Assembly (NCBI GenBank): GCA_036396755.1
Contig: DASWKG010000108.1
Span: 1 to 27,298, forward strand
From: DASWKG01 sp036396755
Lineage (GTDB): Bacteria > Actinomycetota > UBA4738 > CALAEC01
Reading direction: 5' to 3'
DNA length: 27,298 nt
The notes under the pieces are model-generated. The model was not told the origin of the DNA, searched no databases, and saw only the letters and a list, made by a program, of their open reading frames with translations. This document shows positions 10,944-18,200 of the stretch, piece after piece. The stretch's first letter is position 1. Every line of letters begins with the position of its first letter. Made by a program: the position numbers and the translations under genes.

Positions 10944-11327
10944 GTGGAACCCGTTACTCGCGACATCGTCGTCTCCACTCCGGCGGGATCGGACTACGTC
11001 CACGTCCTACGGGCGGTGGTCGCCTCGCTGGCGGCGCGGCTCGACTTCCCGTACGACGCGATCGAGGACCTCAAGCTCGCCGTCGACGAGGCGAGCGGGC
11101 ACCTCCTGCGCGCGGCCCCGGGTTCGCTCGCCCTGGTCGTGCGGGTGACCGCCGACGAGGACCGGCTCGCCATCGCGGTGACCGCCGAGGGGGATCCCTC
11201 GCCGCCCGTCGCCGGCGGCCTGGAGGGATCGCTGGCCTGGGAGATCCTCAAGGCGCTCACCGAGCACCCGTCGTTCGAGCTCGGAGCGGAAGGACCGACG
11301 ATCAGCTTCAGCCTGCAGCCCCGATGA
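10944..11327 (+). CDS. Second degenerate RsbW-like regulatory protein
   Basis: 127 aa from a GTG. The motif PYDAIEDLKLAVDEASGHLL corresponds to the RsbW N-box region: Glu49 is present but the essential Asn is replaced by His at residue 53, the same position where the protein at 10147-10557 has Val. No D-x-G-x-G nucleotide box is seen (LAIAVTAEGDPSPPV is the equivalent stretch). The C-terminus WEILKALTEHPSFELG plus ISFSLQ matches the layout of that other protein, so the two are likely paralogues on opposite sides of the promoter. The stop overlaps the sigma-factor ATG (ATGA), the classical anti-sigma/sigma arrangement of RsbW-SigB and SpoIIAB-SigF. It is probably a regulator of that sigma factor with an altered mechanism. 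There is no ribosome site before the GTG, consistent with a leaderless start. Confidence 0.83.
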   Translation: MEPVTRDIVVSTPAGSDYVHVLRAVVASLAARLDFPYDAIEDLKLAVDEASGHLLRAAPGSLALVVRVTADEDRLAIAVTAEGDPSPPVAGGLEGSLAWEILKALTEHPSFELGAEGPTISFSLQPR

Positions 11328-12073
11328 GCGAGCAGGAAAACGACCTCGAGCGGAGCGACGAGCTCTTCGCGCGGCTCCCTCATGATCCGTCGGCGCGGGA
11401 CGAGCTCGTCGAGCACTACCGTCCCCTCGCCGACTACCTCGCGCGGCGGTTCATGGGCAGAGGCGAGGCGGTCGAGGACCTGAGCCAGGTGGCCAGCATC
11501 GGGCTGCTGAAGGCGATCGACCGATTCGACACCGAGCGCGGCGTGAAGTTCTCGACCTACGCGACGGCCACCATCGTCGGCGAGCTCAAGCGCCACCTGC
11601 GGGACAAGGGGTGGGCCGTTCGCGTGCCGCGTCGGCTGCAGGAGGCCAGTTTGAAGGTCAGCCGCGCCCTCACCGACCTCTCGCAGCAGCACGGAAGGTC
11701 CCCCACCGTCGCCGAGATCGCCGAGCGCACCGGCCTCTCCCAGGAAGAGGTCCTCGAGGGGATGGAGACCAGCAGCGCCTACTCGGCAAGCTCCCTCGAT
11801 GCGCCGGTCGACGAGGAGGGGACGACGCACCTACAGCGCCTCGGCTCCGAGGACGAGTCGCTCGCCATGGTCGAGACCTGGATGAGCGTGGCCCCCGCGG
11901 TCCACGACCTGGCGACGAGGGAGCGGCAGATCCTGTACCTGCGCTTCTTCCGCGGCCTGACCCAGACCCAGATCGCGAACGAGGTGGGCATCTCCCAGAT
12001 GCACGTGTCGCGACTGCTCACGCGCACGCTCCGGCGCCTGCGGGAGACCGTGAACGAGACCGAACCTCGTTGA
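11324..12073 (+). CDS. SigB/SigF/SigG-family RNA polymerase sigma factor
   Basis: 249 aa. Region 2 is clear (LADYLARRFMGRGEAVEDL, QVASIGLLKAIDRFD, KFSTYATATIVGELKRHLRD), followed by the basic WAVRVPRRLQE typical of the SigB/F group. Region 3 contains HGRSPTVAEIAERTGLSQEE, and region 4 contains TRERQILYLRFFRGLTQTQI with a helix-turn-helix (ANEVGISQMHVSRLLTRTL). Such factors direct general-stress or differentiation regulons and are held inactive by RsbW-like proteins. Translational coupling to the upstream degenerate anti-sigma gene and the divergent STAS/kinase genes support that here. No transcription terminator is visible in the 26 bp before the convergent tRNA gene. Confidence 0.95.
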   Translation: MSEQENDLERSDELFARLPHDPSARDELVEHYRPLADYLARRFMGRGEAVEDLSQVASIGLLKAIDRFDTERGVKFSTYATATIVGELKRHLRDKGWAVRVPRRLQEASLKVSRALTDLSQQHGRSPTVAEIAERTGLSQEEVLEGMETSSAYSASSLDAPVDEEGTTHLQRLGSEDESLAMVETWMSVAPAVHDLATRERQILYLRFFRGLTQTQIANEVGISQMHVSRLLTRTLRRLRETVNETEPR

Positions 12074-12099
12074 GCGAAGGGGGAACCCGCGCGTATCGG

Positions 12100-12173
12100 A
12101 GCTGGCGGCGGGATTCGAACCCGCGACCTAGCGATTACAAATCGCTTGCGCTACCGGACTGCGCCACGCCAGC
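12100..12173 (-). tRNA. tRNA-Thr (anticodon TGT)
   Basis: A complete cloverleaf reads on the minus strand. The acceptor stem GCTGGCG/CGCCAGC has 7 of 7 pairs. The D arm is GCGC/GCGC, the anticodon stem AGCGA/TCGCT encloses loop TTTGTAA, and the T arm GCGGG/CCCGC has the TTCGAAT loop. The anticodon TGT (plus-strand 12137-12139) reads ACA. The discriminator is T and the genomic bases after it are CCG, so CCA is added post-transcriptionally. It lies 43 bp downstream of sigH. tRNA-Thr genes often stand next to the secE-nusG locus, which follows sigH in Bacillus; here the plus-strand sigma module follows instead. Confidence 0.97.
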
Positions 12174-12179
12174 GATCGG

Positions 12180-12185
12180 ATTCTA
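12180..12185 (-). promoter_or_regulatory. Possible -10 box of tRNA-Thr
   Basis: TAGAAT on the minus strand ends 6 nt before the first tRNA base, the expected spacing for a promoter starting at the mature 5' end. No good -35 is present at 17 bp (CGAAGG), so read-through from sigH may also supply the tRNA. Confidence 0.4.
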
Positions 12186-12216
12186 GCCTGGCAGGAGCGC
12201 CGCCTTCGGGACGACG

Positions 12217-12906
12217 CTACGCGGGGCTCGGTGTTCGAGGCTTGCGGCCCGCTTCCGCGTCCTCGCGGGCCTTCAGGTGAAGCTCGATCTTGCGCTTGAT
12301 GCGCTGGAGGGCGTTGTCGATGGACTTCACGTGCCGCTTCAGGAGCTTCCCGATCTCCTGGTAGGACTTGCCCTCGACGTACAGGTGGAGCACCTCGGCC
12401 TCGAAGTCGGACAGGATCTCGGCGAACGCCATCTTGATGCCGCGCAGCTCCTCACTCGAGATCACCATGTCGGCCGGGTCGCTGACGTGCGGCTGGCGCA
12501 GCACGTCCATGAGTACTCGGTCGGGATCGTCGTCGGTGGCGAGCGGCTTGGAGAGGGAGACGTACTGGTTGAGGGGGACGTGCTTCTGGCGCGTGGCCGT
12601 CTTGATGGCCGTGATGATCTGCCGCGTGATGCAGATCTCGGCGAAGGCCCGGAACGACGCCTGCTTGTCGTCGCTGAAGTCCCGGATCGCCTTGTAGAGA
12701 CCGATCATGCCCTCCTGGACGATGTCATCCTTGTCGGCCCCGACCAGGAAGTAGGAGCGCGCCTTCATGCGCGCGAAGTTGCGGTACCGCGCCAAGAGGG
12801 TCTCCATGGCGACCGGTTCGCCCCCGCGGTAAAACTCGATGAGCTCCTCGTCGGAGCCATCACTCAGATCCGCGACAACCCTCATCCTCGCGCCAGCAGC
12901 GGCCAT
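12217..12906 (-). CDS. sigH: SigH-family sigma factor (Spo0H/sigma-30 type)
   Basis: 229 aa. It closely follows the Firmicutes SigH pattern: DEELIEFYRGGEPVAMETLL, FARMKARSYFLVGADKDDIV, QEGMIGLYKAIRDF, FAEICITRQIITAIKTATRQ, KHVPLNQYVSLSKPL, and a region 4 with LSDFEAEVLHLYVEGKSYQ and LLKRHVKSIDNALQRIKRK. The whole length matches the family. The ATG at 12906 has GAGGAG 7 nt upstream. In Bacillus this factor controls post-exponential and sporulation-entry genes; nothing here indicates sporulation, so its regulon in this organism is unknown. Its position after rlmB is the same as in the Bacillus chromosome. It has its own promoter (see 12964-12992). Confidence 0.95.
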   Translation of the reverse strand: MAAAGARMRVVADLSDGSDEELIEFYRGGEPVAMETLLARYRNFARMKARSYFLVGADKDDIVQEGMIGLYKAIRDFSDDKQASFRAFAEICITRQIITAIKTATRQKHVPLNQYVSLSKPLATDDDPDRVLMDVLRQPHVSDPADMVISSEELRGIKMAFAEILSDFEAEVLHLYVEGKSYQEIGKLLKRHVKSIDNALQRIKRKIELHLKAREDAEAGRKPRTPSPA

Positions 12907-12963
12907 ATGTCGGCTCCTCTTCGTCCCCCATCATCGCTGCGGGCATTGCGAGGGCGCTCCCTG

Positions 12964-12992
12964 ATTATGCGCGCGGACGGAGCAGGTGGCAA
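12964..12992 (-). promoter_or_regulatory. Vegetative-type promoter of sigH
   Basis: On the minus strand TTGCCA (12992-12987), 17 bp, CATAAT (12969-12964) is a good match to a housekeeping promoter. The predicted transcript start near 12957 leaves a leader of about 50 nt before the ATG at 12906. Confidence 0.7.
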
Positions 12993-13024
12993 GAGGCGAT
13001 TTCCTCTTCGAAGGCGCATGAAGC

Positions 13025-13061
13025 GGCCCAAGTCGGTCAGATGGACCCTCTTTTTTGGGCC
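13025..13061 (-). terminator. Stem-loop immediately after rlmB
   Basis: GGCCCAA (13025-13031) pairs with TTGGGCC (13055-13061), and inside it GGTC/GACC (13035-13038 with 13044-13047) forms a second short stem. The structure directly follows the rlmB stop and precedes the separate sigH promoter, so it may end the ispD-ispF-rlmB transcript. It lacks a T-tract on the minus strand. A T6 run lies on the plus strand, where no gene needs it. Confidence 0.4.
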
Positions 13062-13814
13062 TCAGGACCCCCGGCTCGGCGGATGCCTCCTGCTTTCCAG
13101 CACGAAGAGGCCGACGGCCGCCGCGGCGGCCACGTTCAGCGAGCCGACCCGGCCGCGCATCGGGATCGACGCGAGCTCGTCGCACGCCCGCGCGACGAGT
13201 CGGGAGAGACCGGCTCCCTCCGACCCCATCACGACCGCGAGCCGTCCGGGCGGGGGAGAGAGCTCGTGGATGGTGCCGGGCGCATCCCCCTCGAGGCCCA
13301 CCACCCAGAACCCGGCCTGCTGGAGCCGGCCCACGGCGCGCGCGATGTTGGCCACCCTGGCGACCGGCAGGTGCATGAGGGCGCCGGCCGACGCCTTCAC
13401 CGCCGCGGGGGTGACGCCGGCGCCGCGGTGACGGCGGATCACGAGGGCCTCGGCCCCCGCCGCCTCCGCGACCCGCGCGGCGGCGCCGAGGTTCTGCGGG
13501 TCGGTCACGCCGTCGAGGACCAGGACGAGCGCCCGGCCGCCCCACGGACCATGCTCGAGGTCGGCCTCGGTGAGCTCGCGGCGGGGCGCGACCCGGGCCG
13601 CGACCCCCTGGTGACGCGTCCCGCCGGCCGCGCGGGCGACGACCTCCTCGGGCACGCGGCGGACGGGCACCCCGGCGGCCGCCGCCGCGTCGAGGAGCTC
13701 GCGGAGCCCTTCGGTCGGTCGCGCCGTGTGAGCGACGAGCACCTCGGCGGCCGCGCCCGCGCGCACCGCCTCCAGCGCGGGGCGGCGTCCGACCACCAGG
13801 GCCTCGCCGCTCAA
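13062..13814 (-). CDS. rlmB: 23S rRNA (guanosine-2'-O-)-methyltransferase, TrmH/SpoU family (RlmB-like)
   Basis: 250 aa. An N-terminal substrate-binding domain (LVVGRRPALEAVRAG, VARAAGGTRHQGVAARVAPR) precedes a SPOUT knot with all three motifs: LDGVTDPQNLGAAARVAEA (motif 1, with catalytic-site Asn and Arg), LAVVMGSEGAGLSRLV (motif 2) and IPMRGRVGSLNVAAAAAVGL (motif 3). The family 2'-O-methylates a guanosine of 23S rRNA with S-adenosylmethionine. The chosen start is the TTG at 13814 because it overlaps the ispF stop as TTGA and puts the family's VVGR motif seven residues in. ATG 13862 is the alternative, adding 16 residues that shadow IspF. In Mycobacterium cysS lies between ispF and rlmB; it is absent here. 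Confidence 0.93.
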   Translation of the reverse strand: MSGEALVVGRRPALEAVRAGAAAEVLVAHTARPTEGLRELLDAAAAAGVPVRRVPEEVVARAAGGTRHQGVAARVAPRRELTEADLEHGPWGGRALVLVLDGVTDPQNLGAAARVAEAAGAEALVIRRHRGAGVTPAAVKASAGALMHLPVARVANIARAVGRLQQAGFWVVGLEGDAPGTIHELSPPPGRLAVVMGSEGAGLSRLVARACDELASIPMRGRVGSLNVAAAAAVGLFVLESRRHPPSRGS

Positions 13815-14308
13815 GGCGAGGAAGGGTCGTCCGGCGCCGACACCAGCGCGACCGCGAAGCATCCGATGCCGTCGCCGCTCAGGCCGAGGCCCTCCGGCCG
13901 CGTTGCCTTCACCGAGACGGTGTCGGTGGGGAGCCCGAGCGCCCCCGCCAGGGCGGCGCGCATCCGATCGCGCGCATCGGCGAGGTGCGGGCGCTCGGCG
14001 AGCACGACGAGGTCGCACGACCGGGGCTCGTGTCCCGCTTCGCGGACCATCGCCGCCACCTTCTCGAGCAGGTCGGTACCCGAGATGCCCGCGACCGCCG
14101 GATCGGTCTCGGGGAAGTGGTCCCCGATGTCCCCGAGCCCCGCGGCCCCGAGCAGGGCGTCGGCGAGCGCGTGGCACACGACGTCGGCGTCGGAGTGGCC
14201 GGCCAGTCCCGGCTCGCCGTCGAAGCGGACCCCGCCGAGGAGCAGGGGGCGGGCATCGTCCCGCGGGTGCATATCGACACCGAGCCCGACCCGCACGGCC
14301 TCACCCAT
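13811..14308 (-). CDS. ispF: 2-C-methyl-D-erythritol 2,4-cyclodiphosphate synthase
   Basis: 165 aa, normal for the family. It catalyses the cyclisation step of the MEP isoprenoid pathway. The zinc ligands are visible in VGLGVDMHP (Asp and His) and LAGHSDADVVCHALADALLG (His), followed by GDIGDHFPETDP. The C-terminal KATRPEGLGLSGDGIGCFAV is the conserved CDP-binding end. ATG 14308 is chosen; it overlaps the ispD stop by 8 nt. The longer frame to 14335 lies wholly within ispD. The order ispD-ispF is the usual one and both are co-transcribed. Confidence 0.96.
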   Translation of the reverse strand: MGEAVRVGLGVDMHPRDDARPLLLGGVRFDGEPGLAGHSDADVVCHALADALLGAAGLGDIGDHFPETDPAVAGISGTDLLEKVAAMVREAGHEPRSCDLVVLAERPHLADARDRMRAALAGALGLPTDTVSVKATRPEGLGLSGDGIGCFAVALVSAPDDPSSP

Positions 14309-14993
14309 CCCGCGGCTCGGCGAGGCTGCGGGCACGGAGCGTCGCCTCGGCCACCACCAGGTCCCCGGCGGTCGTGATCTTCAGGTTCGTTGGGTCGCCG
14401 GGCACCACGGCCACCGTGAAGCCGGCGCGCTCGAGGAGGGCGGCGTCGTCGGTGCCCTGGAAGCCCTCGCGCTCCGCCGCGTGGTGCGCCTCCTCCAGCG
14501 CCGCCCGTCGGAACGCCTGCGGCGTCTGGGCCAGGCCCAGGCGCTCGCGATCGACCGTGGCCGTCACCATCCCGCCGTCCACGACCTTGATCGTGTCGGG
14601 AACCGGGACGACGGGAACGACGCCGTCGGCAGAACCCAGCGACTCGAGGACCAGGGAGAAGAGGAATGGCGCCGCCAGCGGCCGGGCGACGTCGTGGCAG
14701 ACGACGGCCTCGACCCCCTCGGGAACCGCGCGGAGCGCGGAAAGCACGGAGCGCTGGCGTGTCTCACCCCCGGTCACGACCGCGACGAGACCCTCGGCAA
14801 CGACGGCGCGGACCTCGTCCTCCATGTGCTCGGGGGCGGCGACCACCACGCCGTCGATGGCCGGGCAGGCCAGGGCCGCCTCGGCCGCATGCGCGAGGAG
14901 CGGCCGACCGGCCAGCTCAACGAACGCCTTCGGGATCGATCGGCCCAGCCGCTCGCCCCTCCCCGCCGCGACAAGGAGCGCGACCACCCTCAT
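14301..14993 (-). CDS. ispD: 2-C-methyl-D-erythritol 4-phosphate cytidylyltransferase
   Basis: 230 aa. It forms CDP-methylerythritol from MEP and CTP. The nucleotide-binding start (LLVAAGRGERLG, then IPKAFVELAGRPLLAHA), the active-site VVCHDVARPL, the substrate loop LAQTPQAFR and the C-terminal TDDAALLERAG with PTNLKITTAGDL are all present. The ATG overlaps the stop of the PIN/TRAM gene (ATGA). It belongs to the conserved yacL-ispD-ispF neighbourhood. Confidence 0.97.
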   Translation of the reverse strand: MRVVALLVAAGRGERLGRSIPKAFVELAGRPLLAHAAEAALACPAIDGVVVAAPEHMEDEVRAVVAEGLVAVVTGGETRQRSVLSALRAVPEGVEAVVCHDVARPLAAPFLFSLVLESLGSADGVVPVVPVPDTIKVVDGGMVTATVDRERLGLAQTPQAFRRAALEEAHHAAEREGFQGTDDAALLERAGFTVAVVPGDPTNLKITTAGDLVVAEATLRARSLAEPRDG

Positions 14994-16042
14994 CGCTCGG
15001 CGAGCTTGGCGAACACCAGGCGGCCGGTCGCGGTCTGGAGGACGTTCGTGACCGTGACCTCGACCACCGAGCCGAGCAGCTCTTTGCCGTCCTGGACCAC
15101 CACCATCGTGCCGTCCTCGAGGTAGCCGACCCCCTGCCCGTGCTCGCGGCCCTCCTTGCTGAGGTGCACCGTCACGCCCTCGCCGGCGACGAACGGCTGG
15201 CGAACCGCCGAGGCGAGCTCGTGAAGGGAGCGGACGGGGACGTCGAGCGCCTGCGCCACCTTCGCCAGGTTGGCGTCGCAGGTGATGACCACACCGCCGC
15301 GCTCGCGTGCCACCCGGATGACGCGCGCGTCGACGTCGCCCTCGCCGTCCTCATCGATCAGGGCTACGTTGGCCGACCGCTGGAGGCTGTGCAGGATCTC
15401 GAGCCCCCGGCGACCGCGCTCGCGCCGGGAGGGATCGGAGGAGTCGGCGATGGTCTGCAGCTCGTCGAGCACCCCGCGAAGGATCAGGAACGTCCCACCC
15501 AGGAAGCCGGTCCTCAGCACCTCGAGGAGGCGGCCGTCGATGAGCGCGCTGGTGTCGACCACGCTGACCTCCTCGGACCGGCTGCCGATCGTCCTCGTCT
15601 TCAGCCCGAAGATCCCGAAGAAGTCGTCGCGCTTGCTTCGCCCCAGCCGGTAGCCGAAGAACGCCATGACGATGAAGACGAAGGCGGCCGTGGGACCCGC
15701 GGCGAGCGGCGGGAGCTTGAAGATGACGATCGACAGCAGCGAGGCGACGATCAGGCCGAGGATCATCCCGATCGTGCCGGCCAGCAGCTCGGCCGCCGGC
15801 ACCTGGCGGAACTCCCGCTCGATCGCGCCGACGGCGGAGACGGTGCCCCTGCCGATGACCCCCCCGAGCACGTAGCCGATCGCCGAGCCCAGGACGATGC
15901 CGAGGAGGCTGCTGGTGTCGGCGTTCGTGACCTGCTCGGCGATCTGCCATCCGGCCACCGCGCACACGGCGACAAGGACGAGGCGGATCAGCTCGACGAC
16001 CACGCCCCGGAACGGCTCGTTGCGAGTTCGTTTGTCCGTCAC
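14990..16042 (-). CDS. YacL-like membrane PIN/TRAM-domain protein
   Basis: 350 aa from GTG 16042; TTG 16078 is the alternative. Four hydrophobic segments fill the first 130 residues (ELIRLVLVAVCAVAGWQIAE, LLGIVLGSAIGYVLGGVIG, LLAGTIGMILGLIVASLLSI, AAFVFIVMAFFGYRLGR). A PIN nuclease domain follows with its acidic residues in VVDTSALIDGRLLEV, LDELQTIAD, DVDARVIRVA and VVITCDANLAKVA. The C-terminal TRAM domain (GEGVTVHLSKEG to TNVLQTATGRLVFAKL) probably binds RNA. The family is a putative membrane-anchored RNase, in the same place relative to ispD as Bacillus yacL. The biochemical role is inferred from the domains. Confidence 0.92.
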   Translation of the reverse strand: MTDKRTRNEPFRGVVVELIRLVLVAVCAVAGWQIAEQVTNADTSSLLGIVLGSAIGYVLGGVIGRGTVSAVGAIEREFRQVPAAELLAGTIGMILGLIVASLLSIVIFKLPPLAAGPTAAFVFIVMAFFGYRLGRSKRDDFFGIFGLKTRTIGSRSEEVSVVDTSALIDGRLLEVLRTGFLGGTFLILRGVLDELQTIADSSDPSRRERGRRGLEILHSLQRSANVALIDEDGEGDVDARVIRVARERGGVVITCDANLAKVAQALDVPVRSLHELASAVRQPFVAGEGVTVHLSKEGREHGQGVGYLEDGTMVVVQDGKELLGSVVEVTVTNVLQTATGRLVFAKLAER

Positions 16043-16091
16043 GGCCCTGACGTGCGCCTCATCGGGCGCTTCCGGCAAGTATGGGGGATGC

Positions 16092-16129
16092 GGACCCTGC
16101 GCGCGCGCAGGTCCGGTCCATCTGATGGA
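16092..16129 (-). repeat. Stem-loop plus palindrome between carD and the PIN/TRAM gene
   Basis: GGACCCTGCGC (16092-16102) pairs with GCGCAGGTCC (16105-16114) apart from one bulged base. It is followed by the palindrome TCCATC-T-GATGGA (16117-16129). The pair sits just after the carD stop and may be a T-less terminator or a processing or operator site. Confidence 0.4.
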
Positions 16130-16136
16130 TCGCGGC

Positions 16137-16652
16137 TCAGACGACCTCGCCGTTCGGCGACGGCACGTTGTGCGAGTCCTGGAGGACCTTGTCGAGCATG
16201 GCCTCCGCCTTGTCCTCGGTGGAGCCGACCGCGTACGTCAGCTCGGAAACGAGGATCTGACGGGCCTTGGCCAGCATCCGCTTCTCGCCGGCGGAGAGCC
16301 CCTTCTCGGCCTCCCGGATGGAGAGGTTCCGGACCACCTCGGCGACCTGGAAGATGTCGCCCGAGCGGATCTTCTCGATATTGGTCTTGTAGCGCCGGCT
16401 CCAGTTCGCCGGCATCTTGGACTCACCCTCCTTGAGGATGTCCCAGACCTTCTTCACCTCTCGCTTGTTCACGACCTCCCGGAGGCCGATCTCCTCGGTG
16501 TTGTCGACCGGGACCATGAGGGTCAGATCGCCGTGGGAGAGCTTCAGGACGAAGTACTTCTTCTCTTCTCCGAGCAGCTCCCTGGTGGTGAGATCTTCGA
16601 TGACTGCAGCCCCGTGATGGGGATAAACTACCGTATCTCCCTTTCGGAACAA
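16137..16652 (-). CDS. carD: CarD-family RNA polymerase-binding transcription regulator
   Basis: 171 aa. The N-terminal Tudor-like RNAP-interaction domain is recognisable (KGDTVVYPHHGAAVIEDL, KYFVLKLSHGDLTLMVPVDN). The helical DNA-binding C-terminus contains NWSRRYKTNIEKIRSGD, VAEVVRNLSIREAEKGLS and GEKRMLAKARQILVSEL. Actinobacterial CarD binds the beta subunit and stabilises open complexes at rRNA and other promoters. The start is a TTG at 16652 after GGGGG. The gene has its own promoter inside the radA-carD gap and stands where disA stands in Bacillus. Confidence 0.96.
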   Translation of the reverse strand: MFRKGDTVVYPHHGAAVIEDLTTRELLGEEKKYFVLKLSHGDLTLMVPVDNTEEIGLREVVNKREVKKVWDILKEGESKMPANWSRRYKTNIEKIRSGDIFQVAEVVRNLSIREAEKGLSAGEKRMLAKARQILVSELTYAVGSTEDKAEAMLDKVLQDSHNVPSPNGEVV

Positions 16653-16693
16653 TGTGACCCCCGAGGTTTGGCGACTGGGTTGCGAGCACCCTC

Positions 16694-16722
16694 ATTGTAG
16701 CAGAAGCAGGCTCCCCCCGCAA
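16694..16722 (-). promoter_or_regulatory. Vegetative-type promoter of carD
   Basis: On the minus strand TTGCGG (16722-16717), 17 bp, TACAAT (16699-16694) fits a housekeeping promoter. The expected start near 16687 gives a leader of about 35 nt before the TTG start of carD. Confidence 0.7.
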
Positions 16723-16736
16723 GACAAAATCGCAGG

Positions 16737-18125
16737 TCAAAGGCCCTTTTCTTGGATTTCGACCGGGGCAACTGCCGCGAAGCCGCCCTCTCGGCTGTTA
16801 GTCTCATCGCGCCCATTTCGTTTCTTCAGGGCCCACTCGAGGGCATCCGAAACCGCTCGAACGTGGACGACCCGGATCCCCCGGGCGCTCGCCTGCGGAG
16901 GCGCGTAGACGACCCGGAGCCCGGCCGCGGAGGCCGCCGCCAGACGAGCCGGGAGGTTCGCGACCGATCGGACCGCGCCGGTGAGGCTGACCTCTCCGAT
17001 GAACGCCGAACCGGGTGGGGGCGGGCGCTTGGAGACGCTGGAGGCGAGGGCGGCGGCCACCGCGAGGTCGGTCCCGGGATCGTCGACGCGCAGGCCGCCG
17101 GCCGTCGCGCCGTAGAGCTCCATCCGGGCCACGCTCAGGCCGGTCCGCTCGAGGACGGCCGCCACCTGCCCGAAGCGCCGGGGATCGAGCCCCGAGGCGT
17201 GCCGCCTCGGGGGACCCTGGGTCCCGACGGCGAGGGCCTGGATCTCGAGCGCCAGCGCCCGGCGCCCGGCAGAGAGGATCGCCGTCGCGGCCCCCGCCTC
17301 GCGCGTCCCCGGAGCCAGCAGCGCCGACGGATCGGCCTCGTGGAGCCCGTCGGGGCCCATCTCGAACCAGGCCAGCTCCCCCTCGGGGCCGAAGCGGTTC
17401 TTGCCGCCGGCCAGGAGACGCAGCCCGGTTCGGGGGTCGCCCTCGAACGAGCAGACGACGTCGACCGCATGCTCGAGCGTGCGCGGCCCGGCGAGGTCGC
17501 CGTCCTTGGTGACCTGTCCCGCGAGAACCACGGCGATGCCCTCGTGCTTGGCGAGGCCGACGAGGGCGTCGGCGCACACGCGCACCTGGGCGGTGCCGCC
17601 GGGGAGGCCCGCGTGGCCCGGGTCACGGATCGATTGGATGGAATCGACGACGACGACCGCGGGGCGGGCGGCCGTCGCCGCGCCCACGACCTGGTCGAGC
17701 TCTCGGCCGGGGACGTAGGTGACCGCCGCGTGCGAGAGGCTCAGCCGCCCGGCGCGTGAGGCCACCTGCGCGTGCGTCTCCTCCCCCGAGGCGAGCAGGC
17801 AGGCGTGTCCGCCCCGCGTGAGACCCGCCATGACCTGGAGCAGGAGGGTGGACTTGCCGACGCCCGGCTCCCCGGCGAGCAGGACCACGGAGCCCGGCAC
17901 GAGGCCCCCGCCCAGAACGCGATCGAAGCCGGCGAAGCCCGTGGGCATGCGCCGGGCCTCGGCGGGGCCGGTGCTCGCGAGCGACACGGGAACGGGCCCT
18001 TCCCGGTGACCCGGGATCGCCGCGCGTTCCTCGATCGTGCCCCAGGCCTCGCACGAGGGGCAGCGACCGGCCCACTGCGAGGCCGGCGACCCGCAGGCGG
18101 TGCAGGCGAGCTGCTTCCTTCCCAT
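16737..18125 (-). CDS. radA: DNA repair protein RadA (Sms)
   Basis: 462 aa, full length. It begins with a C4 zinc finger (Cys 8, 11, 22, 25: CTACGSPASQWAGRCPSC), then a RecA-like ATPase with Walker A GEPGVGKSTLLLQV (residues 85-98), Walker B VVVVDSIQSI and the RadA-specific KNRFGPEGELAWFEM motif. The C-terminus is the Lon-protease-like domain (TDLAVAAALASS, FIGEVSLTGAVRSV). RadA is a branch-migration helicase acting in recombination. The ATG at 18125 is chosen because the zinc finger starts seven residues later; the much longer open frame upstream is a shadow of the propeller gene. It heads the minus-strand housekeeping block and is divergent from the propeller gene (75-bp gap). Confidence 0.97.
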   Translation of the reverse strand: MGRKQLACTACGSPASQWAGRCPSCEAWGTIEERAAIPGHREGPVPVSLASTGPAEARRMPTGFAGFDRVLGGGLVPGSVVLLAGEPGVGKSTLLLQVMAGLTRGGHACLLASGEETHAQVASRAGRLSLSHAAVTYVPGRELDQVVGAATAARPAVVVVDSIQSIRDPGHAGLPGGTAQVRVCADALVGLAKHEGIAVVLAGQVTKDGDLAGPRTLEHAVDVVCSFEGDPRTGLRLLAGGKNRFGPEGELAWFEMGPDGLHEADPSALLAPGTREAGAATAILSAGRRALALEIQALAVGTQGPPRRHASGLDPRRFGQVAAVLERTGLSVARMELYGATAGGLRVDDPGTDLAVAAALASSVSKRPPPPGSAFIGEVSLTGAVRSVANLPARLAAASAAGLRVVYAPPQASARGIRVVHVRAVSDALEWALKKRNGRDETNSREGGFAAVAPVEIQEKGL

Positions 18126-18200
18126 GGGCGCGACGCTACCAGGAGGGTCTGACAAGGTCCCCGGGGAGGATTCGAGGGGCGCGGCGTCGAAGCACCCGAC

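Noticed and set aside
13035..13056. Rho-independent terminator on the plus strand (short stem plus T6)
   Set aside because: The stem is only 4 bp and no plus-strand gene ends nearby.
13041..15125. 694-codon plus-strand open frame opposite rlmB, ispF and ispD
   Set aside because: Antisense to three overlapping well-identified genes; composition is that of a shadow frame.
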